This document shows, piece by piece, positions 16,827 through 25,746 of a stretch of 45,469 bases of DNA. The position numbers were made by a program, and so were the translations under genes. The stretch lies in assembly GCF_937980635.1 (NCBI RefSeq), contig NZ_CALJPG010000036.1:1-45469 (forward strand), read 5' to 3'. This stretch comes from an uncultured Campylobacter sp. (GTDB lineage Bacteria > Campylobacterota > Campylobacteria > Campylobacterales > Campylobacteraceae). The first letter of the stretch is position 1, and the number at the start of each line of letters is the position of its first letter. The notes below the pieces were generated by a model. It ran no database searches, had not been told where the DNA came from, and saw nothing but the letters and a program-made list of their open reading frames with translations.

Positions 16827-17322
16827 ATATCATAAAATATCTGTGATAATTATTTTTTTATTATCCTTTATATCTATTTTTTTTATATCATTGATTTTTT
16901 TTGATATGGGAGAAATAAAAAATTTTATAAACACATTTTCTACAAGTTTAATTACGTTTATGTCTATTACATTTGGTTTTTATCTTGCAAGTTTATCTAT
17001 TTTATTTTCATCAAAATATCTTGGAACCTTGTATGTTGTAGATCCATTGATACCAACTCAGTGCAAAATTCACACATTAAAATACTACATAACAGACGCA
17101 ATTTGTATTGCATTGGCTACGATTATTATTTGTTTTGTGTCTTTAATTGCGCCCATAATCAATAATGTCTATTTTTATTTAGCTATATTTGCTCTATTAA
17201 TTACGCTATTTATAATAAATTTTATATTTATATATTTCATTTTCAAAGTATTTATAAATGCCTTAATAACTCAATCTTTAGAAAAATTTAAAGAAAATAA
17301 AGATGAAAATTCAAGCCGATAA
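16819..17322 (+). CDS. Unknown four-helix membrane protein nested between mod and res
   Basis: A 167-residue protein with four predicted membrane segments: about 7-28, 38-63, 91-113 and 116-145, and a charged cytoplasmic tail KFKENKDENSSR. The second helix carries SITFGFYLASLSILFSS, a type of phrase seen in several small membrane proteins next to defence genes. GGAG at 16808-16811 lies seven bases before the ATG. It overlaps the soluble gene by eight bases and res by 20, so all four genes form one coupled unit. The DNA is strikingly AT-rich. Function unknown; an effector or sensor in the membrane is the natural guess. Confidence 0.85.
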   Translation: MYRYHKISVIIIFLLSFISIFFISLIFFDMGEIKNFINTFSTSLITFMSITFGFYLASLSILFSSKYLGTLYVVDPLIPTQCKIHTLKYYITDAICIALATIIICFVSLIAPIINNVYFYLAIFALLITLFIINFIFIYFIFKVFINALITQSLEKFKENKDENSSR

Positions 17323-20128
17323 ACTAATCCTGGCCGAAATTTTAAAAGAGCTAAATTTGAGCGCGGAAGCAGACTCTCTAAATTTGAGCGATTTTTCTAA
17401 ATTTAAGCTCACCGATTACCAACAAAGCGCGGTAAAAAGTGCGCTAAAAATCTTAGAGTTTTATTACGCAAGCCATCAAATTCGAGGTAGCGATAGTGCA
17501 AATTTACACAGTTCAAATAATCAAAGCAAATTTAGCGAGCGCGAAATTTTGCTTGAAAATTACCGTAAATTTGGCGCAAATTTAAATACACACGAGATTA
17601 ATCGCGCTAGTTTTTGGATGGCTACGGGAAGTGGAAAAACGATCGTAATGATAAAACTGATTTGGGCGATTTCGCGGCTGATTAAGTTTGATATTTTACC
17701 TAAAAAGCCAATTTTACTTCTTGCGCCGACCGAACAGATTTTAAGCCAATTTAAAGAGCGAATAAATGAATTCAATCGCTATCAAAATGAGCAAATATAC
17801 GCGCGCGATTTAAAAGATTTCGAGAGCGCGAATTCCGGGCTAAATTTATATGATACGACGCTTTTTATCGCCCGTAGCGATTTGCTGGAAAGTACCGAAA
17901 ACACGAGTAAAAAAGATGCAGGTAAAAGGCTAAATTACGCAAATTTTAAAAATGAAAACGGTTGGTATATTTTACTAGACGAAGCGCATAAAGGGGACAG
18001 CACCGATTCCGTGCGAAAAGGCTACATAAACGAACTAGCAAGCGGTAAAAAAGACGAATTCCCTCGCGGATTTATCTTAAATTTTAGCGCGACCTTTACG
18101 GACGAAATTGATCTAAAAACCTGCGCATTTAACTACAATTTACAAAAATTTAACAACCAAGGCTATGGCAAAAATATCGCGATATTTGAAAATAAGCTAA
18201 ATTTAGATGATTTAGAGCAAATTTTGCAAAGCTTTATAATCTTTACGTCGATTAAAATTTCAAATCGCCGAATTTCGCGAAGATTATCAGATGCCCTTTA
18301 TCATGCGCCGCTAATCATCGCTGTATCGGATAAAGTAAATACACAGGATGCCGGAATAAAACAGTATTTTGAGGCTATTTGCAAGGTGCTAACAAACGAC
18401 GTAGATATCCCTAAAATACTTGAAAATTTAGTCCAAATTTTAAATCAGCTTGAATTTGTTTTCGGCGGCGAGAAAATTGGCGATGAATTTATAAAAATAG
18501 TTAAAAATATCGATGCAAAAACTATGCGTGAAGAGCTATTTTACGCACAAGGTCTTTCAAGCTTAGAGGCTTGCATAATCAAAGACAACGATAAAGAGGT
18601 CGCATTTAAAAGTAAAAATGCCAGTAAGCCTTTTATGCTACTAAATATCGGCGACACCAAAGGCTGGAAAAAAGAGTATCTAAACGAGCTTGGCGTGCAA
18701 AGTGAAATCGATGTAGATAGCGGTTTTTTCGCACATATTAACGAGCAAAATTCTCCGATAAATATAATGCTCGGAAGCAAAGTTTTTAACGAGGGCTGGG
18801 ATAGTAACCGCGTAAATTTGATAAGTTTTATAAATATAGGCTCGCGCTCGGCCAAAAAATACGTAACGCAAACGATAGGACGAGGCGTTAGAATCGAACC
18901 TTTTAAAAACGAACGGCGACGTTTGCAATACACGAGTAAATTTGCGGATTCGGAATTTGACGAAAAAGAGAGGTTAAAAGAGCTTGCAAGTGGTCTTGAA
19001 ACGCTTTTTGTTTTTGCTAGTGACCCAAAAGCTATAGAAGCTATTTTGAGCGAATTGGAGCAATTTAAAACCGGCGAAATTTTAAAAGGCTTTAAAAAGT
19101 CGCAGACAATCAAACCGTTGCTTTTACCCCAATATGAAGACGAAATCGGTGAATCAAAGCCCTATGTAATTTCGCACTCCGATTATGAAAATTTAAACAA
19201 GTTTATAAACTCTTACGATTTGGACGTTTTACTATTTAGCTCGGAGTTAAAAAGTCCCGATTTAGGGCTTAGCACAATAAATAAAACGCTTAAAAAAGAC
19301 GAAAAATTTATAAAAATTAGTGGAGCGACCGAAAAATTTCAAAACCCGAAATTTACACTATGCGAAATAGATAAATTCCGTAAATTTAAAAGTAAAAAAT
19401 TAAAAGGTTTTAAAGAGGTTGAAAATGAAATTTCTCATTTTACGAAATTTAGCACGACGTTTGACAAAGACGAAATATCAAAGATTAACGAAGCGATTTT
19501 AAATTTATTAAAATCTAAAAGCGAAGATGAGCTTATAGATGAGTTAGAAAGCAAAAAAATTACGTCGAGAGAGTTTGCTAATTTAATAAAACAAAATAAA
19601 AAGGATTGTGAAATTTTAGGCTTTAAACTAGATGCTAATTTGGCTCGCCATTACTATAATCCGCTCGTGATAGATGCCGATAATAAAGCGCAAATAGTAT
19701 ATGCGATAAGCGAAAAAAGTGAGATAGAATTTTTGGAGGATTTAAAGACCGGTCTAAATGCGCTTGACGGCTTTGAATGGAATTTTTGTAAAATAGTTCA
19801 AAACGTAGATGAAATTTACGTGCCGTATTTTGATGAAGAAGAGCAAATTTGGCGTAAATTTTATCCCGACTTCATATTTTGGCTAAAACAAGATGAGATT
19901 TACGAGATAGTTTTCGTCGACCCAAAAGGTCTAAAACACGGCGAAGGTGCGAGATTTAAAGCAAATGGATTTGAAACGATTTTCGGCGATAAGAATTTAG
20001 AATTTAATAATAAGAAAATTAACGTAAAACTCGCCTACTATAATAAAGGTCCGCACATCCCACAAGGGCTTGAAAAATATGTTTTTTCAAGCATAAATAA
20101 AATTTTCAAAGTCCAGCGGAAAATTTAG
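17303..20128 (+). CDS. res: Type III restriction endonuclease subunit (Res)
   Basis: ATP-driven translocase and nuclease that cuts DNA when Mod finds unmethylated sites. In 941 residues it has the SF2 helicase motifs: Walker A ATGSGKT at 107-113, DEAH at 226-229, SAT in LNFSATFTD, and motif VI QTIGRGVRIEPF. Near the C-terminus a PD-(D/E)XK nuclease is visible: PD at 855-856 and VDPKG with Asp873 and Lys875. All parts needed for activity are therefore present and the frame is intact. It begins 20 bases inside the membrane-protein gene and ends 48 bases before the complete ilvD. Confidence 0.95.
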   Translation: MKIQADKLILAEILKELNLSAEADSLNLSDFSKFKLTDYQQSAVKSALKILEFYYASHQIRGSDSANLHSSNNQSKFSEREILLENYRKFGANLNTHEINRASFWMATGSGKTIVMIKLIWAISRLIKFDILPKKPILLLAPTEQILSQFKERINEFNRYQNEQIYARDLKDFESANSGLNLYDTTLFIARSDLLESTENTSKKDAGKRLNYANFKNENGWYILLDEAHKGDSTDSVRKGYINELASGKKDEFPRGFILNFSATFTDEIDLKTCAFNYNLQKFNNQGYGKNIAIFENKLNLDDLEQILQSFIIFTSIKISNRRISRRLSDALYHAPLIIAVSDKVNTQDAGIKQYFEAICKVLTNDVDIPKILENLVQILNQLEFVFGGEKIGDEFIKIVKNIDAKTMREELFYAQGLSSLEACIIKDNDKEVAFKSKNASKPFMLLNIGDTKGWKKEYLNELGVQSEIDVDSGFFAHINEQNSPINIMLGSKVFNEGWDSNRVNLISFINIGSRSAKKYVTQTIGRGVRIEPFKNERRRLQYTSKFADSEFDEKERLKELASGLETLFVFASDPKAIEAILSELEQFKTGEILKGFKKSQTIKPLLLPQYEDEIGESKPYVISHSDYENLNKFINSYDLDVLLFSSELKSPDLGLSTINKTLKKDEKFIKISGATEKFQNPKFTLCEIDKFRKFKSKKLKGFKEVENEISHFTKFSTTFDKDEISKINEAILNLLKSKSEDELIDELESKKITSREFANLIKQNKKDCEILGFKLDANLARHYYNPLVIDADNKAQIVYAISEKSEIEFLEDLKTGLNALDGFEWNFCKIVQNVDEIYVPYFDEEEQIWRKFYPDFIFWLKQDEIYEIVFVDPKGLKHGEGARFKANGFETIFGDKNLEFNNKKINVKLAYYNKGPHIPQGLEKYVFSSINKIFKVQRKI

Positions 20129-20138
20129 TTTTATTTAG

Positions 20139-20144
20139 TTACAA
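20139..20144 (+). promoter_or_regulatory. Possible -10 box of the relocated ilvD
   Basis: TACAAT 33 bases before the TTG start of ilvD and directly after res. It would give ilvD a promoter of its own now that the native one lies 6.8 kb upstream; readthrough from res is the alternative. Confidence 0.3.
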
Positions 20145-20176
20145 TCGGTACAAAATTTAATTAAAAAGGATCAAAT

Positions 20177-21850
20177 TTGAGAAGTGACATCATCAAAAAA
20201 GGCTATACGCGTGCGCCGCACAGAAGCTTGCTAAGAGCGACCGGACTAAAAGACGAAGACTTTGAAAAGCCATTTATCGGCGTGGCAAATAGCTTCATAG
20301 AGATCATACCGGGGCACTTTTTCCTTAACAAATATTCCGAAATTTTAAAAGACGAGATCCGCAAAAACGGCTGCGTGCCCTTTGAGTTTAACTGCATCGG
20401 CGTGGACGACGGCATCGCGATGGGGCATAGCGGGATGCTTTACAGCCTGCCTAGCCGCGAGCTGATCGCAAATTCGATCGAAACGGTGATGAACGCGCAC
20501 GCCCTAGACGCTCTCGTCTGCATGCCAAACTGCGATAAAATCGTACCGGGCATGGTGATGGGCGCGCTTCGCGTGAACGTACCGACGGTTTTTGTTAGCG
20601 GCGGCCCGATGAAAAAGGGCTACACCAAAAAAGGCGAGCCGATCGACCTTGCGACTGCGTTTGAGGCGGTGGGTAAATTTGAAACCAAAGAGATCAGCGC
20701 CGAGGAGTTAAAAGAGATCGAGTGCGCCGCCTGTCCGAGCGGAGGCAGCTGCTCGGGGATGTTTACGGCAAACTCGATGAATACGCTGTGCGAAGCGATG
20801 GGTATCGCGCTAAAAGGCAACGGCACCGTGCCCGCGCTTACGCCAGAGCGCGAGGAGCTCATCAGGCAGGCTGGACGTCGCATCTGCCAAATCGCGCTGG
20901 ATGAAAAATATAAAATCCGCAACATCGTAAACGAAAAATCGATCCAAAACGCCCTAGTCGTCGATATGGCGATGGGCGGCAGCAGCAACACCGTGCTACA
21001 TATCCTAGCTATCGCGCGCGAAGCTGGGGTAAATTTACAGATCGCAGGGCTAAACGAGATCAGCCGCAAGATCGCGCACATCGCCAAAATCAGCCCGAGC
21101 CTGCCAAACGTGCATATGGAGGACATCGACCGTGCGGGCGGCTTAAGCGCCGTGATAAATGAAATTTCGCGCCGCGACAACGGGCTGTTGGACCTAGGCG
21201 CGCCGACGGTTACGGGCGAAAGCCTAGGCGAGCGCGTCGGAGCTAGCCCCATAAAAGACGAATCGGTCATCCGCAAGGTCGAAAACGCCTACTCGCAGGT
21301 CGGGGGGCTGGCGATTTTGTTTGGGAATTTAGCCGAGCAGGGCTGCGTCATCAAGACCGCGGGCATTATCGGCGAGCGCAAATTTAGCGGCAAGGCGGTC
21401 TGCTTTAACAGCCAAGACGAGGCGATAGAGGGCATCTCAAACGGCAAGGTAAACAAGGGCGACGTGGTCGTAATCCGCTACGAAGGGCCGCGCGGAGGTC
21501 CCGGCATGCAGGAGATGCTAAGTCCAACGAGCCTAATCATGGGGCGAGGGCTCGGCGCGGACGTGGCGCTGATCACGGACGGCAGATTTAGCGGCGCTAC
21601 GAGGGGACTAAGCGTCGGACACGTGAGTCCCGAAGCCGCCGAGGGCGGCATGATCGGACTGCTAGAGGACGGCGATATCATCGACATCGACGTGGATACG
21701 TACGCGATCAACGTGCGTCTAAGCGATGAGGAGATCGCAGAGCGCAGGGCTAAATTTAAGCCTATCGAAAAACCGCTGCCGTATCGCTGGCTGCGAATGT
21801 ATCGCAAGCTGGTAACGAACGCTAGCAACGGAGCGATTTTGGAGGCGTAG
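20177..21850 (+). CDS. ilvD: Dihydroxy-acid dehydratase
   Basis: Dehydrates dihydroxy acids in isoleucine and valine (and pantothenate) synthesis, using an iron-sulfur cluster. The 557-residue length is normal. The CMPNCDK block has Cys115 and Cys119, and CPSGGSC has Cys186 and Cys192; the C-terminal RYEGPRGGPGM and TDGRFSGATRG blocks are intact. The start is TTG with AAAGGA six bases upstream, whereas the remnant at 13372 has ATG. The first ~170 bases are more AT-rich than the rest, so the gene looks chimeric, with its 5' end brought in together with the RM island. Confidence 0.97.
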   Translation: MRSDIIKKGYTRAPHRSLLRATGLKDEDFEKPFIGVANSFIEIIPGHFFLNKYSEILKDEIRKNGCVPFEFNCIGVDDGIAMGHSGMLYSLPSRELIANSIETVMNAHALDALVCMPNCDKIVPGMVMGALRVNVPTVFVSGGPMKKGYTKKGEPIDLATAFEAVGKFETKEISAEELKEIECAACPSGGSCSGMFTANSMNTLCEAMGIALKGNGTVPALTPEREELIRQAGRRICQIALDEKYKIRNIVNEKSIQNALVVDMAMGGSSNTVLHILAIAREAGVNLQIAGLNEISRKIAHIAKISPSLPNVHMEDIDRAGGLSAVINEISRRDNGLLDLGAPTVTGESLGERVGASPIKDESVIRKVENAYSQVGGLAILFGNLAEQGCVIKTAGIIGERKFSGKAVCFNSQDEAIEGISNGKVNKGDVVVIRYEGPRGGPGMQEMLSPTSLIMGRGLGADVALITDGRFSGATRGLSVGHVSPEAAEGGMIGLLEDGDIIDIDVDTYAINVRLSDEEIAERRAKFKPIEKPLPYRWLRMYRKLVTNASNGAILEA

Positions 21851-21906
21851 AAATTTAAAATAGGTAGGTATCGTAGTTTTAAAAATTTAAATAAGGAATG
21901 ATTTTT

Positions 21907-23652
21907 ATGTTTGAGAGGAATTTTACCTATAAGGATTTAGAGCAAGTAGAGACTGAAATAGAAAATATACATGAGGCGCTAGCTAATGTCTATAATAATA
22001 AGTCATGTATTTGGAAAATTAGTAGAACTCTTGACAAATTAAAAAATTCAAATTTTTCTAGTACGGAAAAATATATAATAGCTATATTTAAATCTGAATA
22101 TGCCAAGCGCATGAATAGAACCGATGAAACCATCAATTTTCTACAAAAATTTATAAAACAAGATGATTTTAAAATTTTATCTGATACGACCCGTGGTCTT
22201 ATTAATGAAATAGAACAATATTTGTTGGTTTTGAAGCAAGATAATATTTACTCAGCCAATAGAACTGCATTTAGAACCACTATCATAAGATATATTAAAT
22301 CGATTAAAATATTAAAAGAAGAGAAAGAAATTATCGAAAGGTACATAAAAAGCAGAAATATAAAGGAACAAAAAAATCTAAATTATGAATTTTTTGAAAA
22401 AGAGAATGTATTGTATGATGTTTACAATAATCTTAGCAATATACTTGAAGATGCGAGTATTATGCAATCATATATAAGACATATGAAAAATTCTATATAT
22501 TTTAATTTTCTTAATTTGATTTCTATTGCCGCGAAACATATAGTTTTATTATTTTGGATGGTTGTTTTTGCCGGAGGGATACTTTGTTCTTTTTATTTCA
22601 TTGAAATTGGAATACCGCCACAAATTAATACGACCGAAATAATTCCGTTATTATTTTTTGTTGGCGTTTTAGGTTTATTGTATGTTGTTACGGTAGGTTT
22701 ACTTTCTTTTATAGGTAGCTATTTTATTTTTAATGTCAAAACTAATGAAAAATGGATAAATATATATTTTATAATTGTACAAATTTACTTATTCGCAATT
22801 CTTACTATTCCATTTCTATATGAAATTAAATTTTTTAGTAAATATTTAAATCCTATACTTAATAATTTCGACGCTATCCTAGTTGTTTATTTTATAGCAT
22901 CTATATCATATTTTATTTTATCTATGTTTAAAACCGGAAAATTTAAAGATGATACAAATTTATTTATACTTTCATATCCTATTTTTGACCTTCTTCTCAT
23001 AATAATAGTTTATTCTAGATATGAAAATATAGAGCCGCTAATACTTTTATATTTTTTTATGATTGTTCTTTTGGCTAGAATTATTGCATTTTTAAAATAC
23101 TTTGATTATAAAACAGTTTTTTGGCTTTCTTTCTTTATTGGGTTAGGTCCAATTTATCTTTTAAGTCCCGATTTCGTAAGAATGATCAAGCTTGCGAACT
23201 ATAAAGCCAATTTCATAGTAAAAAATAAATTTATCGAAAGTGAAAAATTGGATAAAATCCCGCTATGTTTTAAAGATTATAACGATACTTGCAAAAATTT
23301 AAAATTAAGTGATGATAATAAAACGGCAATAAATAACCTCATAGTAAAAGTCAAATTTGATGAGCAATATTTTTTTAAAGCCCAAATACCGAAAGATGAA
23401 TTTAATATAACAAAAGAGCGTATCATGCATTATCAAGATAATAATTCGACTGATATTTCACAGATAATGTTTAAAATTTTTAAAGTAAAAGAATGCGAGC
23501 ATGATTCTACTGCTTCTTGTTATATCGATAACGACAAAGAGGGTAACATAACTATAAAGTATTATCATAAAGATGCGGAAAATATTATACAAAATGAAAA
23601 CGATAAATATTTTATAGAATTTCCGGTAAGAAAAGAAAATATATTAAATTGA
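21907..23652 (+). CDS. Unknown polytopic membrane protein, AT-rich accessory gene
   Basis: I do not recognise this 581-residue protein. Residues 1-200 are charged and helical with coiled-coil character (KEEKEIIERYIKSRNIKEQK). About seven membrane helices follow between roughly 205 and 425, then a soluble C-terminal domain of ~150 residues with a cysteine pair near FKDYNDTCKNL and another near ECEHDSTASCY. An upstream ATG at 21898 touches the AAGGA site, so I start at 21907, nine bases from it. The gene is far more AT-rich than ilvD and leuC on either side, a sign of transfer. It has no partner gene. Confidence 0.8.
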   Translation: MFERNFTYKDLEQVETEIENIHEALANVYNNKSCIWKISRTLDKLKNSNFSSTEKYIIAIFKSEYAKRMNRTDETINFLQKFIKQDDFKILSDTTRGLINEIEQYLLVLKQDNIYSANRTAFRTTIIRYIKSIKILKEEKEIIERYIKSRNIKEQKNLNYEFFEKENVLYDVYNNLSNILEDASIMQSYIRHMKNSIYFNFLNLISIAAKHIVLLFWMVVFAGGILCSFYFIEIGIPPQINTTEIIPLLFFVGVLGLLYVVTVGLLSFIGSYFIFNVKTNEKWINIYFIIVQIYLFAILTIPFLYEIKFFSKYLNPILNNFDAILVVYFIASISYFILSMFKTGKFKDDTNLFILSYPIFDLLLIIIVYSRYENIEPLILLYFFMIVLLARIIAFLKYFDYKTVFWLSFFIGLGPIYLLSPDFVRMIKLANYKANFIVKNKFIESEKLDKIPLCFKDYNDTCKNLKLSDDNKTAINNLIVKVKFDEQYFFKAQIPKDEFNITKERIMHYQDNNSTDISQIMFKIFKVKECEHDSTASCYIDNDKEGNITIKYYHKDAENIIQNENDKYFIEFPVRKENILN

Positions 23653-23853
23653 GCGTTATCTTGCCTAAAACAAGGTACATTATCCAAATTTATAGTGATT
23701 TGGCTACAAAATTTCTGAAATAATCTAACAGCTATCTTAAATGTATGGACGCTTTAAATTTTGCGATAAGCACAAAATGAGCAGATCAGCAGATTTCTCA
23801 AACCGCGCAAAGCGGAGGATTTGTCTTGCGCGGCTAAATTTAAATTTTGAAAT

Positions 23854-25119
23854 CTACAAATCCCTCGGATCGGCGATCTTACCTGCGACGGCGCTAGCTG
23901 CGGCGACGGCGGAGTTTGCTAGATATACTTCGCTCGTTCTATCGCCCATGCGACCGACGAAATTTCGATTAGTCGTGCTTACGCAGCGCTCGCCCACGCC
24001 CAAAATCCCCATATATCCGCCCAAGCACGCGCCGCAGGTCGGGTTGCTCACGACTGCGCCCGCTTCTACGAAAATATCCCACAGCCCCTCTTTTTGCGCG
24101 GCCAGAGCGATTTTTTGCGTCGCAGGTGTGATGATGAGGCGGGTTTTGCGCGCGACCTTGCGACCTTTTAAAATTTGCGCGGCGATCCGTAGATCGGAGA
24201 GTCTGCCGTTGGTGCAGCTGCCGATAAAGACCTGATCGACGGCGATGTCATCGCGCACCGCCTCGCGCACGCTCTTGCCATTGCTAGGTAGGAACGGATA
24301 CGCGATCACCGGATCAAGCTTGCTAACGTCGATCTGTAAAATTTGCTCGTAGTTCGCGTCCTCGTCGGAGTAGTGAAATTTCGGCTCGGCGCGCAAATTT
24401 TTATCTGCCAAAAATTCCTTCGTGATCTCATCGACCGCGACGATACCGCTCTTGCCGCCCGCTTCGATCGCCATATTGCAAAGCGAAAATCTGCTATCCA
24501 TATCCAGGTGTTTAAGCGCGTCGCCGCAGAACTCCAGCGCCTTATAGCGCGCGCCGTCCACGCCGATGAGGCGGATAACTTCCAAGATCAGATCCTTGCC
24601 GTAGATGTGCGGCGCGGGCTTGCCGTGAAAAATTACTTTGATCGTAGGCGGTACTTTAAACCAATTCTTGCCCGTTATCATCGCGAAAGCTAGATCGGTG
24701 CTGCCCATACCCGTCGCAAAGGCTCCCAGCGCGCCATGGGTACAGGTGTGGCTGTCCGCGCCGATGATGACATCGCCGGGCACTACGAGCCCCTTTTCAG
24801 GCATCAGCGCGTGCTCGATACCCATATCTTTTTCGTCGAAATAATTTTTCAAATCGTGCTTGTAAGCAAACTCGCGTGAAATTTTAGCTTGGTTTGCGCT
24901 TAGAATATCCTTCGTAGGGATATAGTGATCCATCACGATCGCGAAGCCGTCCGGGTTGGCGAGCTTTTTCGCGCCGCTAAGCTCAAACTGCTTGATAGAA
25001 ATCGGCGTCGTGATGTCGTTGCCGATGACCATATCAATGGCGCTTTCGATGATCTGCCCCGCAAAAACCGCCTCGCCCACGTGCTCGCTAAAAATTTTCT
25101 CCGTGATCGTCTGCTTCAT
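23854..25119 (-). CDS. leuC: 3-isopropylmalate dehydratase large subunit
   Basis: Isomerises 2-isopropylmalate to 3-isopropylmalate in leucine synthesis with the LeuD small subunit. At 421 residues it is the short, homoaconitase-like LeuC form. The cluster ligands are Cys302 in GSCTNGR and Cys362 and Cys365 in NPTCGACLGG; GADSHTCTHGALGAF is also typical. AAGGAG precedes the ATG. No leuD or other leu gene is adjacent: downstream is the tail of the AT-rich membrane-protein gene on the opposite strand. Confidence 0.95.
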   Translation of the reverse strand: MKQTITEKIFSEHVGEAVFAGQIIESAIDMVIGNDITTPISIKQFELSGAKKLANPDGFAIVMDHYIPTKDILSANQAKISREFAYKHDLKNYFDEKDMGIEHALMPEKGLVVPGDVIIGADSHTCTHGALGAFATGMGSTDLAFAMITGKNWFKVPPTIKVIFHGKPAPHIYGKDLILEVIRLIGVDGARYKALEFCGDALKHLDMDSRFSLCNMAIEAGGKSGIVAVDEITKEFLADKNLRAEPKFHYSDEDANYEQILQIDVSKLDPVIAYPFLPSNGKSVREAVRDDIAVDQVFIGSCTNGRLSDLRIAAQILKGRKVARKTRLIITPATQKIALAAQKEGLWDIFVEAGAVVSNPTCGACLGGYMGILGVGERCVSTTNRNFVGRMGDRTSEVYLANSAVAAASAVAGKIADPRDL

Positions 25120-25189
25120 AAAATCTCCTTCGTATCGGTTAAATTTGCGCGATTTTAGCTAAAAAATCATAAATTTTTGCAATTTTATG

Positions 25190-25195
25190 TATAAT
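25190..25195 (+). promoter_or_regulatory. -10 box of the nitroreductase gene
   Basis: TATAAT 22 bases before the start codon, within the 97-base divergent spacer shared with leuC. AAGGAG follows as ribosome site. Confidence 0.5.
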
Positions 25196-25216
25196 TGAGC
25201 CGCAAGGAGCGAGACG

Positions 25217-25741
25217 ATGGAAATTTTAGATATTTTTGCAAACCGCAGAAGCGTAAGAAAATACGCGCAGGGACCGCTTGAGGACGAGGCGCTGGATAAA
25301 ATTTTAAAAACGGGCCTGCTTGCGCCGTCGGGGCATGCACGCCGCCCGTGGGAGTTCATCCTTGTGCGCGACAAACAGATGCTTGAGCGACTAAGCGGAT
25401 GTCGCAGCAGCGGAGCGAATATGCTAAAACAGGCCGCGGCCGCGATCGTCGTGATCGCAGATGAGCAGAAGCAAGACGTCTGGATCGAAGACTGCTCGGT
25501 AGCGCTAGGCTACATGCACCTTGCCGCAAGCGCGCTAAATCTTGGCAGCTGCTGGGTGCAGGTAAGGCTGCGTGCCGCTGCGGACGGACGCAGCTGCGAG
25601 GAGTTTTTGCGCGAGGCGCTGGGCTTTCCGCCAAATTTCAAAGCAGAAGCGATACTAGCCCTCGGCATGCCGCAACAGCGCCCGAGCCCTCACGATCTGC
25701 AGAAGTTAAATTTAGCCAAAATCCATAAAGAGAAATTTTAA
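25217..25741 (+). CDS. Nitroreductase family flavoprotein
   Basis: A 174-residue FMN-dependent oxidoreductase of the NfnB/nitroreductase family; natural substrate unknown. NRRSVRKYAQGPLEDEAL is the usual N-terminal FMN-binding segment, LLAPSGHARRPWEFILV the next block, and EDCSVALGYMHLAASALNLGSCWVQ the flavin-contact helix. Compact versions of this length commonly occur as dimers. It may be co-transcribed with the downstream NFACT gene, five bases away. Confidence 0.9.
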   Translation: MEILDIFANRRSVRKYAQGPLEDEALDKILKTGLLAPSGHARRPWEFILVRDKQMLERLSGCRSSGANMLKQAAAAIVVIADEQKQDVWIEDCSVALGYMHLAASALNLGSCWVQVRLRAAADGRSCEEFLREALGFPPNFKAEAILALGMPQQRPSPHDLQKLNLAKIHKEKF

Positions 25742-25746
25742 CGCGT

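Noticed and set aside
13372..20176. Transposon carrying the RM genes
   Set aside because: No transposase, terminal inverted repeats or target-site duplication seen; the only duplicated sequence is the diverged ilvD start.
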